From positions 1,599,058-1,663,057 of the forward strand of contig JABAKD010000008.1 in assembly GCA_012845835.1 (NCBI GenBank): a stretch of DNA of 64,000 nt, read 5' to 3'. Every line of letters begins with the position of its first letter. Within the stretch, counting starts at the first letter, position 1. This DNA comes from Undaria pinnatifida. Lineage: Eukaryota; Sar; Phaeophyceae; Laminariales; Alariaceae. Of the stretch, positions 30,031 through 40,900 are shown piece after piece. A program made the translations under genes and the position numbers. The notes below the pieces were generated by a model that saw nothing but the letters and a program-made list of their open reading frames with translations, was not told where the DNA came from and did not search any database.

Positions 30031-30689
30031 CAAGTGCATCATCAATGGCGCTGGGGAGAGAACGCAACATGGCGAAGAAGTCAGGGCGATCTTACGCTAT
30101 CTTGCGACGGCCATTGGAAGGCCCACAAATTTCAAGACGATGATGGCCAGACCCAGACTTCCATCAAGAGCTCGGCCGGGAGACCATCGGGCCCTACCGC
30201 CTTTCGGTTCGCCAACGCACGGATCGCGTCCTCTACTTCGTACCGAGACGAGACATCGTCCAGTGGTCTGCACGGGGGCCACTGCTTAAGCTCGTCCACA
30301 ATGCTCGGGTCAAGGGTCGGCGACTTGGTGTTAAGCAGTTTGTGAAACCACCTCACCCACCGCTCGCAGATGAGGGCATTATCCCGCAGCAATCGACCTT
30401 CCTCGTCTTTGAAGTACTGCGAGTTAAACGTACTGTTCCCTTTTACATCCATTCCCTTGAGGTGTTTGTAGAAGCGAAGTTGATCACCTTCTCGGATACG
30501 CCCTTCGAGTTGGCTAACGTAATCTTCGGAGAACCTCTGTACAGCTCCCGCCCGCGTGCGTTTCAGCTGTTTGGTGGTTGCCTTCAAGGCTCGCCGAAGA
30601 CCACGATCGTTTGGAGCAGAACGGACCCGTTTCCTCGCGTCATCCCTATCCTGCCATCGTGCGTTCAACAGTATTCGAGGGTTACCCAC
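30031..30689 (-). pseudogene. LINE-type reverse transcriptase fragment (RT start)
   Basis: A 185-residue open piece ending at 30132. The N-terminal part is basic and helical (RRALKATTKQLKRTRAGAVQ), then RFYKHLKGMD, KDEEGRLLRDNALICERWVR, and finally VEDAIRALANRKAVGPDGLP-AELL. The order linker, 'WxxHF..LLN', and 'AIxxLxNxKAxGPDGxPAE' is the classic entry to the RT domain of APE-type non-LTR retrotransposons. The frame breaks just after AELL, and what remains to 30031 is not RT-like, so the catalytic palm is missing. It is distinct from the RLE-type elements in this window. Confidence 0.75.
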
Positions 30690-30808
30690 TATACCACGGG
30701 GGCGACCGGCTGACTACTACCATTATTTTAGTAACATAACATGGAGAGTAACTGTATGTGATACCACGTATGCAGATAATAGTTGCTCTTCTTTATTTTA
30801 GCCATAAA

Positions 30809-31746
30809 CTGTAATTGTGCGAGTCATCGCACAGGCCGGAGTCATCGCACATGCCGGAGTCATCGCACCCCTGTGCGTTAATTTTTCAAGTTTGGAATCA
30901 TTTAATTTATTTTCCGCACAGGGGTCGGAGTCATCGCACAGGGGTGCGATGACTCCGATATTGGTGCCACCTTCGAGCGTGAGGTTGCATGCTGTGGTGT
31001 GTGGCCTCAGGATAAAAATTGTGCCACGATCCGTTTTTCTAGCGGTTTGTGACCGGGGCTCACCGCTGTTTGTAGCAGGTGCATATCATGCATACATGAA
31101 AAAAAACTCTCGCTTTTGTTATTTTTTAGTCGGCGGTGATTTTTTAGTTACCAGTAATTCGCCGCTTTTGCCCTTTTCCGCCGCTTTTTTGTCGGTTGGG
31201 TTTTTTGTGTTTTTGTGCTGTGTGTGCTCTGGGTGCGGTTCGGACGAACCGCAGGAAGGCAGGCACACAGGCAGCAGTGCCTATCAGTTTCCACCCTCGG
31301 GGTGTGTTCCGTGTAGCACATGGTAGAGTTAGGTATCGCACAGGGAGGGCGTTCAAAAGGTGCGCCACCAGTACAGCAGTGGGGGGTGTGGTTTCCTCCG
31401 TATCGCACATACATGTCGGCCGCACAGGGGTGTGCGTTCACATCACAGCACGGCAGGGTGTTTGATTTGCTCGGAATCGCACATGTCGGAGTTACCGCAC
31501 AGGGGTGTGCGTTCACATCACAGCATGGCAGGGTGTGTGATTTGTTCAGAGTCGCACATGTCGGAGTTACCGCACAGGGGTGTGCGTCAGAACGGGAAAT
31601 CAAATCATTTAATTCATTTTCCGCACAGGGGCCGGAGTCATCGCACATGCCGGAGTTATCGCACCCCTGTGCGATAAAAATCAAAGTAAGTTAGAAATCA
31701 TATAAAAATCGATCGCACGGGGGTGCGATGACTCGCACAATTACGG
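30809..31746. mobile_element. TIR element made of repeated GGAGTCATCGCAC words
   Basis: Terminal inverted repeats are about 23 bp: TGTAATTGTGCGAGTCATCG (from 30810) and its complement CGATGACTCGCACAATTACGG (to 31746). The word GGAGT(C/T)(A)(A/C)CGCACAGGGG or its inverse recurs at least ten times, including a perfect palindrome-like GTCATCGCAC-AGGG-GTGCGATGAC near 30936-30958. An 84-85 bp tandem block (about 31420-31590) repeats TGTGCGTTCACATCACAGCA and CGCACATGTCGGAGTTACCG. The open frame 31320-31694 is just this repeat translated. No transposase is present, so non-autonomous. Confidence 0.65.
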
Positions 31747-32265
31747 TATATATATGCTCGCGTAGCCGATGCCGCGTTTTCCTTTTCTTGGCCCCTCGTT
31801 TTCGCCTCCTCCGAAGACCGAAGAAGGATAACATTTATGTTTAAACTATAATATAATACCGAACGGGGGAATACTAGAACATGCATGTGCGTGCGGGGCT
31901 GAAAACAAAAAAAACAGCTACTGTTACTACTACAACACACAGTATAGTACACGAAATCATACCATGAGGTACAGCAATTAATGGTATAACAGTGTACAGA
32001 TAGACGCGTGCTATTAATAGTACGATACATACGGGGTATACTCTATAGCGCACGGACACATATTATATAGGGGAGTGAATCGACTTTTTTCTGAGACTCT
32101 CCCCTCTCTTGACCAGCTTGGGCCTGACCGAATAAATGTTTTCAAGAAACACGATGAACAATCCCATGACGGCCTCTTTCTAGCTAGGTATTTAGGGTAA
32201 ACATAAAATTATACCATGAAACAAGAATTACATCCATTCCAACGATTTAAAAAGAAAGTGAAAAA
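31747..32265. other. A/T-rich intergenic stretch
   Basis: No gene or repeat recognised; stops in all frames. Confidence 0.35.
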
Positions 32266-32269
32266 AAAA

Positions 32270-32445
32270 TCACTTCATTCAGCTAGCTGTGAGATCGATC
32301 AAAAAGGATTTTGATTAAAACTCAGCTTTTTTTGCAAGACCGCGCTGCGCGTGATACTTCGATCGCGCGCGTGTATTACGGGGTGTGTATACCCTCGTGA
32401 AGGATACAGGTCGCGGTGACTCCCCTGCTAACGCCAGGGTCGACA
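32270..32445 (-). repeat. C-element tail fragment, diverged
   Basis: GCTAGCTGTGAGATCGATC, GTGATACTTCGATCGCGCGC and GGATACAGGTCGCGGTGACT keep the C-tail order in reverse with several small insertions. Confidence 0.6.
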
Positions 32446-32469
32446 GGACTAAGGCGTCCAGCCTTGTTG

Positions 32470-32730
32470 TGTTAAGGTACGACCTTGAAAAGCCTGCAAT
32501 TACCTGATTTGATAGGTACTTGGCCGTTTTCGTATGATAGGTGGGCGTTATCTATTCGGGGTAGTCAGGAAAGGACACCGAGGCATGCGCCTCGGCTCTC
32601 TGATGCTATCCGGGGCTCTGTGGAATAATAACGAAACTGCTTTTCTACTACTACTACGGCTGAGAAAGTGAGTACCCACCGAGGACCTGCTCAGTAGGCA
32701 GACCTGCAGGGGACACTCTGTGTCCCAACA
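32470..32730. repeat. LTR, left copy
   Basis: Paired with 33913-34173; shares TACCTGA(T/A)TTGATAGGTA, TTTTCGTATGATAGGTGGGCG, TATTCGGGGTAGTCAGGAAA and GCAGACCTGCAGGGGACACT. A GACACTCTGTGTC palindrome-like motif lies near the end. Confidence 0.8.
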
Positions 32731-32741
32731 CAATAACTTAA

Positions 32742-33063
32742 TAAATGGCGTCGTCGGCAGGACGAACCTGCGCTTGAAATCACAATATGGGTTCTCATTC
32801 CGTCACTTTTGGTACAAGGGAGACGATGGGTTATGGTGGCTTGAAAATCATCAGCGCGAGCACAACAGAGGACAAGGTATACCTGGTCCGCTTTCTGGAC
32901 GACCCTGGGCCGACTAAACTTCACCTTCCCCCGGCGCGCTGTACACGACTTCAACGGGAGCCGCACGAGGATCTTGGCACCTGCAAGTTCACATCGCCAG
33001 CGCGTTTGCTCGGGGGATCCAACGAAACGTAGATGAATCTCGAGGGGCGACCGTGGCCAGTTG
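32742..33063 (+). pseudogene. Frameshifted small ORF with LVRFLDDPGP motif
   Basis: Two plus-strand frames join into one protein-like string: WYKGDDGLWWL, then STTEDKVYLVRFLDDPGPTK, then after a frame change near 32940 YTTSTGAARGSWHLQVH and ASAFARGIQRNVDESRG, ending TVAS and a stop at about 33063. The Trp-rich start followed by an 'xYxVRFLDD' strand resembles a small SH3/Tudor/chromo-like barrel such as those attached to retrotransposon proteins, but I cannot name the family. It lies directly beside the left LTR. Confidence 0.45.
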
Positions 33064-33515
33064 ACTTTCAAGCAACGGCCACTCCTTGTTAGTTCGACAC
33101 TTAGTACTATTCTCTGGGTTATGGGGATTGGAGTTTTTGCCTTTGGGTTGTACGCGGTGTTTCGAGCGTTTTTTTACTGGGTTTGGGGCGGTTCTAGCCA
33201 TTTTTTCTCAGTCCTCCCCCCCCCCCCCCTCCCACGCTCTGTGCCGGGCCAGGGTCCGGGTGTGCACGCCGCTATCCGAGGCGCAGGATTGCCGGATTTT
33301 CGTGTTTGTTCAATTTCCCCCTGCCGACGCCAGAGCCGGGGGGCGACCAGGGTACCCTTTTCGCGCATAACGTGGTACAGGGCTATTATGGGACTGGGTG
33401 CTATCTTTTATTTATTTATCGTATTGCATTTGTTCTACTTGTGTCGGCTAAACACTCCTCCCCCTCGCGGGGCTGTAGGTGGTGTTACCTTACATTCCGG
33501 GTATTTGTCTTTTCC

Positions 33516-33899
33516 TCATCTAACCCCCGACATGCCAATGGTCCGCGGGAGGTTTTTGGCATGACTCCCCTTTGTATTAGCGCTAGTATTCCCCTTGCTT
33601 TCGAAAAAGATTTGCCTCGTCATAGTGCCTTCCCTGTGGTTCGTTTGCCGTAGAGCCTTTTCTGTCCTTCCCCCCCCCCCCGCCACATCCGCGGCACGCG
33701 ACAGGTTTTTGATGGGTGGTTTGCCTTGCTGTAGGGTCCGCGTTTCCTTCAACGGTTTTTCTTCGTCTTTCCCTGGCTCCATAGCCAGGCCGTTAGAGGT
33801 GTGGGAGTGGGTTTTGAGGAGCCGCATCTTCGACTCATGGTCTAGTTCATAGAACCGGATTTTCCCTGAATCTCCCATATTTCTGCGTATGCGGCTCAT
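33516..33899 (-). CDS. LTR-element ORF, basic 127-residue protein (possible gag-like)
   Basis: Starts 14 bases inside the right LTR: MSRIRRNMGDSGKIRFYELD, then KTHSHTSNG and GKPPIKNL. The 58819-59238 plus-strand frame encodes a clear homologue (MSRICRNMENSGKLRFYKLD, THSHTSNGQAAEPG, GKPPLKNP) placed the same way after its LTR. Conservation of frame between two copies suggests it was once translated. It is small, hydrophilic and rich in Lys/Thr, with no zinc knuckle, so gag identity is only a guess. Similarity fades after about residue 85. Confidence 0.45.
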   Translation of the reverse strand: MSRIRRNMGDSGKIRFYELDHESKMRLLKTHSHTSNGLAMEPGKDEEKPLKETRTLQQGKPPIKNLSRAADVAGGGGRTEKALRQTNHREGTMTRQIFFESKGNTSANTKGSHAKNLPRTIGMSGVR

Positions 33900-33912
33900 C
33901 GGAGTGAGCTAG

Positions 33913-34173
33913 TGTTAAGGTACGGCCTTGAAATGCCTTCAATTACCTGAATTGATAGGTAATTGGTCATTTTCGTATGATAGGTGGGCGTTTATTTATT
34001 CGGGGTAGTCAGGAAAGGAAACCGAGAAGCATGCGCCTCGGCTCTCAGATGCTGTCCGGGGCTCTGTGGAAATAATAAAGCTGCTTCTCTACTAGTATAC
34101 GGCTAAGGAAGTGAGTACCCGCCGAGGACCTGCTCAATAGGCAGACCTGCAGGGGACACTCTGTGTCCCCACA
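33913..34173. repeat. LTR, right copy
   Basis: Same length as the left copy, with scattered substitutions and compensating indels, so the insertion is not recent. Confidence 0.8.
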
Positions 34174-34229
34174 CAATAACGTAAGACTTGTTCTGCGCAC
34201 GGAAACGATTTAGGGCTAGTAGGCTAAGG

Positions 34230-34430
34230 AGCCCCGTCATCCAGATATAATGTTTTCGCCAAAAAGTTGTATACCATAATTCCTCTATCGTAGCACGCTT
34301 CCACATTTTACCTAAAAGTACTTTCTGAATGACATGACGGGGCGCCTTCCTTAACCCTCTTTAAAGCCCCAAAACCACTCCCTATACTACGTTCAAGTAA
34401 TTTTTCGCCAAAAGGGGTTTCCAGTAGTGA
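34230..34430. repeat. Family D end fused to a foldback arm
   Basis: TTCCTCTATCGTAGCACGC and CTTTCTGAATGACATGACGG match the family D element at 22140-22385. The remainder (34349-34427, CTTAACCCTCTTTAAAGCCC to GGGGTTTCCAGTAGT) is the arm of the 5 kb foldback. Confidence 0.55.
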
Positions 34431-34439
34431 AGGGCGTTG

Positions 34440-35055
34440 ACCCAAAACCGTCGGAAAGTCGTTCTTGATGTTTGGCGATATATTATTTTTGCGTATAACA
34501 CACCCAGATAATAATAGGCCATACATGTGTAATGGAGTGCCCTCCGTAGAAGGATAGTTTATAGATTCGATGTGAAACCATGTCATGGTTGAGGTGAAAC
34601 CACGTTATATTAGATGTCACATTCACGTCAAGGCCATCGTAGATGGGCGGTAATGTAGGTGACGATGATGGGACAAGCAGGACGCCCCTCATCTCAGTAC
34701 CTTGCACAATACCCTGCCCTACTCTGTCTTGTCTTGCTTGTCAGTCTTGTAGAGTTCAATGTAGAGGAAATAATGCATAAGCTTTTGAGTCTATCCATCT
34801 AGCCATAAGGAGAGATCAACCAAAGAACCGGAACCCATGAGGAGCACGCTCCCCAACACCGACCTACTACGCATCCCCCACTCGGAGTACTACTACAATT
34901 GTTCATCGGCGGCACGTATTTTACTTTCGTTTTGCTTAAAATGGGTTTTTGTGGGCGGGGTACGTAATAGGGGGCATATGGACATCTATCTTCAAGTGAC
35001 GACCCTCAGAAAAAGAAAAAGCGAAAAGAAAACGGTGCAACTCTATATTTTTATA
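34440..35055. other. Intergenic, no gene recognised
   Basis: No protein-like frame and no repeat seen. Confidence 0.35.
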
Positions 35056-35059
35056 AAAA

Positions 35060-35290
35060 ATAAAAATACGATCCTCCATCCAGCTGTGAGATCGAAGATT
35101 TGCGTCGAAATTCATCTTTCTTTGCAAGCTGTGTGTGATACTTCGATCGCGGGTATTATTTACTGGGTGTTGTGTGCTCTCATTAATGATGGATACAGAT
35201 CGGCAACTCCCCTTAGAAGTAAAGCAGTCAGTGTAGCTTGTACTAGGGTCAAACAGGGTGATGTTATTCAATCTGTGCGCGGAAACTAAA
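35060..35290 (-). repeat. C-element tail fragment
   Basis: AGCTGTGAGATCGAAGATTT through GGCAACTCCCCTTAGAAGTA to CAATCTGTGCGCGGAAACTA in C-tail order. Confidence 0.75.
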
Positions 35291-35299
35291 AACTAAATA

Positions 35300-36565
35300 T
35301 ATAATAGCATGTATGTGTATACTATGTATGTATGAGTCTATATAAATAACATGACACCAACCCAGGTACCACAGGCAGTAACTACGAGTTGTTTTTAGTT
35401 TTGGGTTCACGTCGTCGGCTGGTGTCACGATTTTCTTCACTACTCTTAATACCATGTATAGTATGTTCTATACAATCATGCTGAAGAAGTGCCGAAGGGT
35501 AGTTAATAGATCATAGTCTATACCATACCGAAGAGGGGGGCAATTTAGAACAACATGTGACACTGTACGGCTGAACCCCCCCCCCCCCAAGTTTCTGCTC
35601 GTCCTTTATGATCCCTGCCTGTGGTAGTTGTATTGTTAGTGGTTTTGACCTTTTTACGTCGCCGCCGGCGGACGACTTCACGTTCCTTTGCTGCACACCT
35701 TGTACTATATATGTAGAAATGACTAAACACATTGATGATGATCAAGTATATTATAAAAATTAAAATACACTCCATCCAGCTATGAGATGGAATATTTTGT
35801 CGAAACTCATCTGTGCAAGCTGTGTGTGATACTCCGATATATAGCAATCAATGATTAAAAGATCAATGCTACGGTAGGTAGGGGGGGTGGGTTACCCCCT
35901 TATGGGCACTTTTTTTTCGGTGGCTCGGTGTCACCCGCACGAGTGATCCCCCTGTTCCTTGCGGTCACAGGCTTTCTTTTTAGTACTGTTTAACATTCTC
36001 GATATCAATGCGAAAAGGGACGGCTAACTACACGCTGCAGCGAAAAAAACGTCGAACGTGCTTTGTCAGTGTGGTACAGAGTCACTCGCGCGAGTATGGT
36101 AGCTCATACCCGGTGGCAGTGACAATTATGGGTATTGTACTACAATATCCTAGCTTTGATCTAAAGCTACACGGAAGGGGCTAATAGAACGTGTGGGGGG
36201 CTGGGAAAACTTCAGTGAGTACATAGTATGGGTTAACGGGACATGTGCGCGGCTGGAAAAACTTCAGCTAGTAGTTGTGGTACCAGTAAGTACTGTTTTG
36301 TACTGTACATACAGTAGGTGGCTCTAAAAGTCTCGGTGGTCGGTGTTGTTGCTGCGTCTCTTTATTATTTATCTAACAAAATACACCATGGATGGGTGGG
36401 CTCTTTATAGGACGCATACCAGCCGAACGTCACGTGCAGTATATAGGAAGGGCAACGGGAAGAAAAAGGGAATACATTCATCGATGTTAGGCTGTGTGGG
36501 AAAAGTTGGAAGTTAGAGAAAATCACTGTAAGCCATGCGCATCTAAATAAATCACAAGAAAAAAA
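35300..36565. other. Intergenic, with one more C-tail fragment at 35750-35842
   Basis: 35750-35842 (minus) holds AAAATACACTCCATCCAGCT, TTTTGTCGAAACTCATCTGT and GTGTGATACTCCGA, the extreme end of the C element. The rest has no gene. A C run lies at 35578-35588. Confidence 0.6.
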
Positions 36566-36569
36566 TAAT

Positions 36570-36690
36570 CGCTCTCCAGCTGTGAGATCGAACTTTTCGT
36601 CGAAACTCATTTTTGTAAGCTGTGTGTGTGATACTCCGATCGCTCTTGTTACTGGGTGTGTGTCCTCGTTGAGGATACAGGTCGGCCCCT
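36570..36690 (-). repeat. C-element tail fragment
   Basis: CAGCTGTGAGATCGAACTTT, TCGTCGAAACTCATTTTTGT and GATACTCCGATCGCTC in C-tail order. Confidence 0.75.
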
Positions 36691-36969
36691 GTTTGATTTC
36701 CTGTTGGGCGTTCTTCTCCATTTGTTTCCTACTATCAGGCATACGTATATTTACAGCGTGGGGTGTGATTCATATTTTATATTTGAGCTTCGCAGTGAGT
36801 GGGCATTTTCCGAGAGGGAAATACGACAACAGCAAAGTGATGTGCGATGCAGCATGATGAGAAAACACAAGTATTCATGGCTGACGACGTAGAAGGTTAC
36901 AAGGTTGCTTCATTTGGTTCGGAGAGAAGAACGTCGGGGGGAGGGTGAACCCCGCATTGTGCTCGTAGT

Positions 36970-37038
36970 AGAGATACACCGTGATAACCACTGACCTGTG
37001 CAGCTGACTGCACAGGTGAGTGCTTACGGAGTATCTCT
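36970..37038. mobile_element. Tiny MITE (69 bp) with TA flanks, sister of 26191-26269
   Basis: Ends AGAGATACACC / GGAGTATCTCT are inverted repeats within TA...TA. The centre is a second inverted repeat, CACTGACCTGTGCAG-CTGA-CTGCACAGGTGAGTG (14 of 15 paired). The minus strand reads GGTCAGTGGTTATCACGG, similar to a tRNA D-arm. The whole unit folds into a cruciform-capable hairpin. Confidence 0.6.
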
Positions 37039-37044
37039 AATAGA

Positions 37045-37765
37045 GCCCCCTTTCGGGTCTTCTTGTCACTGTCGCTACCTATGTTTACCCCGATTATCCA
37101 AGGAAAATAATGTGACCATGAAACTGCCACAGGTAACAAATAGAGGTCACACGGTGGGGTCGTTCTCCCATCGGTCGATGTGTTCGTTCATGTTTTCGCC
37201 TTTAGGGGGTCACCCCGGAGGCATGTATGTATGTGTACACATGCTTACTTCCGTGCAAGGCAAAAGAAAAACCTATGATATGTATGGTATCCTGCGGTAT
37301 CCTCAAATGTCATTAAGAGCGACCCTTCACTTTCGGTTGGTCCGAGCCGTGGAGTTCGAATGCCGGATTTTACGGGATTTTTCTGATACCACACGAGGTA
37401 TGGTAGGCATCACCGTGCTACCGCGGAATGATCCGCGCCTGTGAGACGGGGTTTTTCTCGTGGTCACGGTAGAGTAATAATACCAAGGACAGGCGAAAAC
37501 GCGTACTGTACTGTGTCCAAGTTAGTGTTATTTTCATCGCCATACTCTAGTCCGCGGTCACAGGACAGGCTACAACAACTCTGAAGTACGCGGAGAATAA
37601 TACCTCTGGAAACGGTACTCGGTGCCGGTAGTACTGTGTGTATACTTGACCGATTAAAAGGTGGATAGAAGGTGCGTGAGAGTGAGCAATTCAACAAGTA
37701 ATGCGGTGAGCAAGTACTAACCACGTCAACGCGCGTGATAAAACCAAAAATACCAAACGAAAGAA
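37045..37765. other. Intergenic, with a B-module scrap
   Basis: About 37545-37610 carries CTAGTCCGCGGTCACAGGACAGGC and GAGAATAATACCTCTGG, a diverged B module. An open plus-strand frame at 36998-37444 (148 codons) has no recognisable domain. Confidence 0.4.
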
Positions 37766-37774
37766 CCGTAGCCA

Positions 37775-37925
37775 GGAGGGGAATGGGGGGGGCGTATTCA
37801 TTTGTTGCGTGCGTTGGTCATTTGGCCAATGACCACGCATCCTTGTCGAGACGGAGCACCGTCCCTACTCCTAATAATGACACCTCCAACGTTTGGGCGC
37901 TCAATACGTTTGTGCCGTACACCAG
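37775..37925 (+). repeat. Dispersed repeat, paired with 41795-41945 in reverse
   Basis: TTCATTTGTTGCGTGCGTTG, TCATTTGGCCAATGACCACG, GAGACGGAGCACCGTCCCTA and CACCTCCAACGTTTGGGCGC match the reverse complement of 41795-41945 at high identity over ~150 bp. Confidence 0.75.
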
Positions 37926-37929
37926 GTAC

Positions 37930-40900
37930 TAACTACTGTATACCTTATTTGTCGTCCCTTTCTCTGTCCCCTTCCTAGTTCGCCTTTTGAGGCCACGATC
38001 TATTTGCAAGGGTAGCGATCGTTGTCTCGCTGACTATCTAGAGCGGGGGCGGGGTGATCCTTGCTATGTGGCCGCCAGTCGGGGTGACAGCAAAGCAAGG
38101 GTAAGGATGAGAAGAGGAAGGTGACGCGCTGCCTCTGTTTCGGGGGGGGGGGGGGGGGGCGTCCCCGCCGAGTGGAATGGGGCTGGAGCTCGCAAGCGAT
38201 CCCTGAGCAGGAAAGCGCCGCTCCGGGTGCCACAGAGAGCCACCAGAACGAGGGGGGCAGGGATATGGGATAATACCCCAGGCCAAGGCTACCGGGGGGC
38301 AGGGATATTAAACATTTGGGGCTTATGCTTCAGCGGTCCATTTTGATTCGTTTGAATGGCCACCCTAGGTCGCGATGTGTACCTCGCACCGCTCCAGATT
38401 TTCTCGATACGCTGTAAAATACATAGCGCGCGCTTTTTGTGTGCTGTACAGAGTTTGTCGTGATACTCGAAGTGAGAACGGGGCTACCTACCCACCCTAC
38501 CGTGTAGCTCGAGGGTCGCCAGCGAGACAATCCGGACCGCCCCCGAACAAGGTCTGTCGTTACCTCGACAACACAGGGGCGGCAGCGTCAATACCTAGAA
38601 GGGTGTGAGGGGGAAGGTCAATCCCAGGGGGCATACGAGACCGTCAGAGAGGACCTGGGAGGGGGTCAAGGGGCGCCAGTGCGGGGAGAGGAGCCCGCGC
38701 GGATATAGAACGAAGCCCCAGGTAAGGGAGTAGAGCACCACCCTGGGGGAGCGATTGTGGGCGCGGGGGGAGGGGTGTACTCAGCATAATGCATGCTGCA
38801 TGGCCGTAATTTTAAGACGATAAACCCTTGCATCCCAACAATCATGGGACGGAGAACGTATGTTTTCGCCTACCAGGAAGGCATTGCTTGGCGAGAGGGC
38901 GGGGGGAGGGAGGGGAACCCAGCAGGGAGGGTGAAGACAAGGAGAATGGCGGCACATCGGAAACCTGAGCGGGGTAGACAGGTAGGGAAAGGAGGGAGAA
39001 AAAGAAGAGCGGCGAGGCAAACGCACGGGGGGAGGTAATGAACGGCGGGAGGCCTATGCCACCTAACGGCGAGCCGCCATCTGGAGAATCCCCAAGGGCG
39101 CAGGTGGGGGGCGGGGCAAGAATAGGACGCGCCCCAGTGCCTTCCCAAGCGACATCCGAAGAGATGGAGCATGCAGGGCCTGCCGTTTGACGCTTCAGCT
39201 CGGTGTGATTCCTACGTGGGCAAGGGCATCACGTGCGCAACGCTCGGCGTGTGGTTGAGGCCCTCGCGAAGGCGCGTTACCCGCACCACTCCGCTATCCA
39301 CCAGCCAAGCGCGGCGCTCAGCGCCCACCCCTAACCGGGACGCACAGGAGGCAGCGGTCCAAGCGGACCAGGGCCTTTGCAAATGGGTGGCGTGGATGTG
39401 AGGAGGATCGGCAGGCGATGCGGACCTACGCATCAGAGGTTTTTGGTACAGACGGGACTAGAGAAGCCTGGGTGTAGGGCCACCACTCGATTACGTTTCC
39501 TGTTTTATTATCCTCCACCTTCACCGACCATTGTCGAGTTATGTTCCCGGAAAACCATGCGCGACTTAGAAAGCCCATATCGACAGATTGGACCGCATGC
39601 CGCTTGGCGCGACCGCTCGTCGGGGTGACAGCCGTCCCCGTGCACGCGGTCCACCCTCAGTAGGACGGGGCATGTGCCCACGTAAGACCGTTGCCTTGCG
39701 AAACGAGGAAACAACACCAGTCAAAAGCGTCCTTATTTGTCACCGTTGCCCAGCCCTTGAGTCCCCCGACTTAGCCCGGAAAAACGCGTCGAACATATCG
39801 GCTATCATATTGTTTCGCCACTGATCGGGACCCCGAGTAATCGGTCGCGCGGCGAGCGTTGAGCCTGTCGGTGTCGATCCGGGCGACCGGCGCCGCTGGG
39901 TGGCTCGGGGATCGGCGGTTCCCGATACGGCTGCGTACCACAATTCCAGCAGTCAGATGTATACGGAGAAGGCAGTTTTGGGCGTTGTCAGTCACGCATT
40001 TTGGAGCTCCTACACTGAAACTAGTCTAGGCGGCCGTCCGTCGCAGGCATAGACTGCCGTCCTGACATTGTCACCAGCAGTTTAGTTCAGTCGTCCTATG
40101 ATTTCGGTTCGGCACGCTAGGCACAACGCACTCCGCATGAGGTCTAGAGCGCGAGCGGCCGTCCTGGGAGCACCGGTGCCGTTCTGCACACAAGGCAAAG
40201 ACGGGAAAGAGGGGCGTCCAGTGGATAAACAGGGCTAGAGCTCCGCCCGATGTGGACGTAATTGATACCTTGTATAGGGCGACGCGCCCTGTGATAGAGG
40301 TATACCTTTTTTTGGCTATTTTGTTTTGCTGAATGACTGGGTTCCTGAACCCAAAATCGTTCGAATGTGACCATTCTAGTCTTGCATTATTAACTTATTT
40401 TGTGCCTAGGCCACGAGTCTGTTCATCGAGTTGAACTTTCAGTTGACTCAAGACATAAGTGTTTGGGTGAGGTATGGAGCTGTTCAACCGAGAAGCCTCA
40501 GAAAACAAAATGGTGCACTTCTACTGTAGCATGCGTCGCGCCACGGAAGCCTTCCCCGTACGCCCTCATTGCCCACTGGGGGTACCGCCAGTAGTCCCGA
40601 AACACCCGACACGTCCGGGGTGAGCACTGAAATAACCCCCCGCGGCCTTTGGCGCAACTTCGAGCGCTCGAACTGTCGCTCGCTGCACTAACGGAAAACA
40701 GTACGCCCGTGTATCGGGCACGACAATAAATGAGTGCGCCTGAAACCCTGCTAGGTGCTGGAATGTGTGTCCGGCCATCACCGGGGGGGAAAAGCAGCAT
40801 CCAAAAGCAGGTTTTCCGGTAGCTGGTACGCGCGAAGCTCCTATCCCCGGGGAACCGACGCCATCGTACTTCGGAAAAAAAATGAGAAAGGAACGGGGAC

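Larger units (their letters stand above)
32470..34173. mobile_element. Compact LTR retrotransposon-like element, 1.7 kb
   Basis: Two direct repeats of identical length (261 bp, 32470-32730 and 33913-34173) bound a 1.18 kb interior. Each begins TGTTAAGGTACG and ends GTGTCCC(A/C)(A)CA, so has TG...CA ends. No flanking duplication was recognised. A third copy of the LTR with adjacent interior lies at 58566-59238. The interior carries reading-frame relics on both strands but no protease, RT or integrase, so it is non-autonomous (TRIM/LARD-like) or internally deleted. Element orientation is uncertain. Confidence 0.65.

Noticed and set aside
31320-31694. Repeat-bearing 124-residue frame (TAQGCAFTSQHGRV units)
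   Set aside because: The protein repeat is the translation of the 84 bp DNA tandem repeat inside the TIR element, and the other strand is open as well.
30820-31740. CRISPR-like array (regular repeats in 31 kb)
   Set aside because: Repeat spacing is irregular, the 'spacers' are themselves repeats, orientation alternates, and the context is eukaryotic.
33061-33564. Hydrophobic 167-residue plus-strand frame resembling a membrane protein
   Set aside because: Antisense to the LTR-element ORF conserved at 58819, and includes a C run; treated as an artefact.
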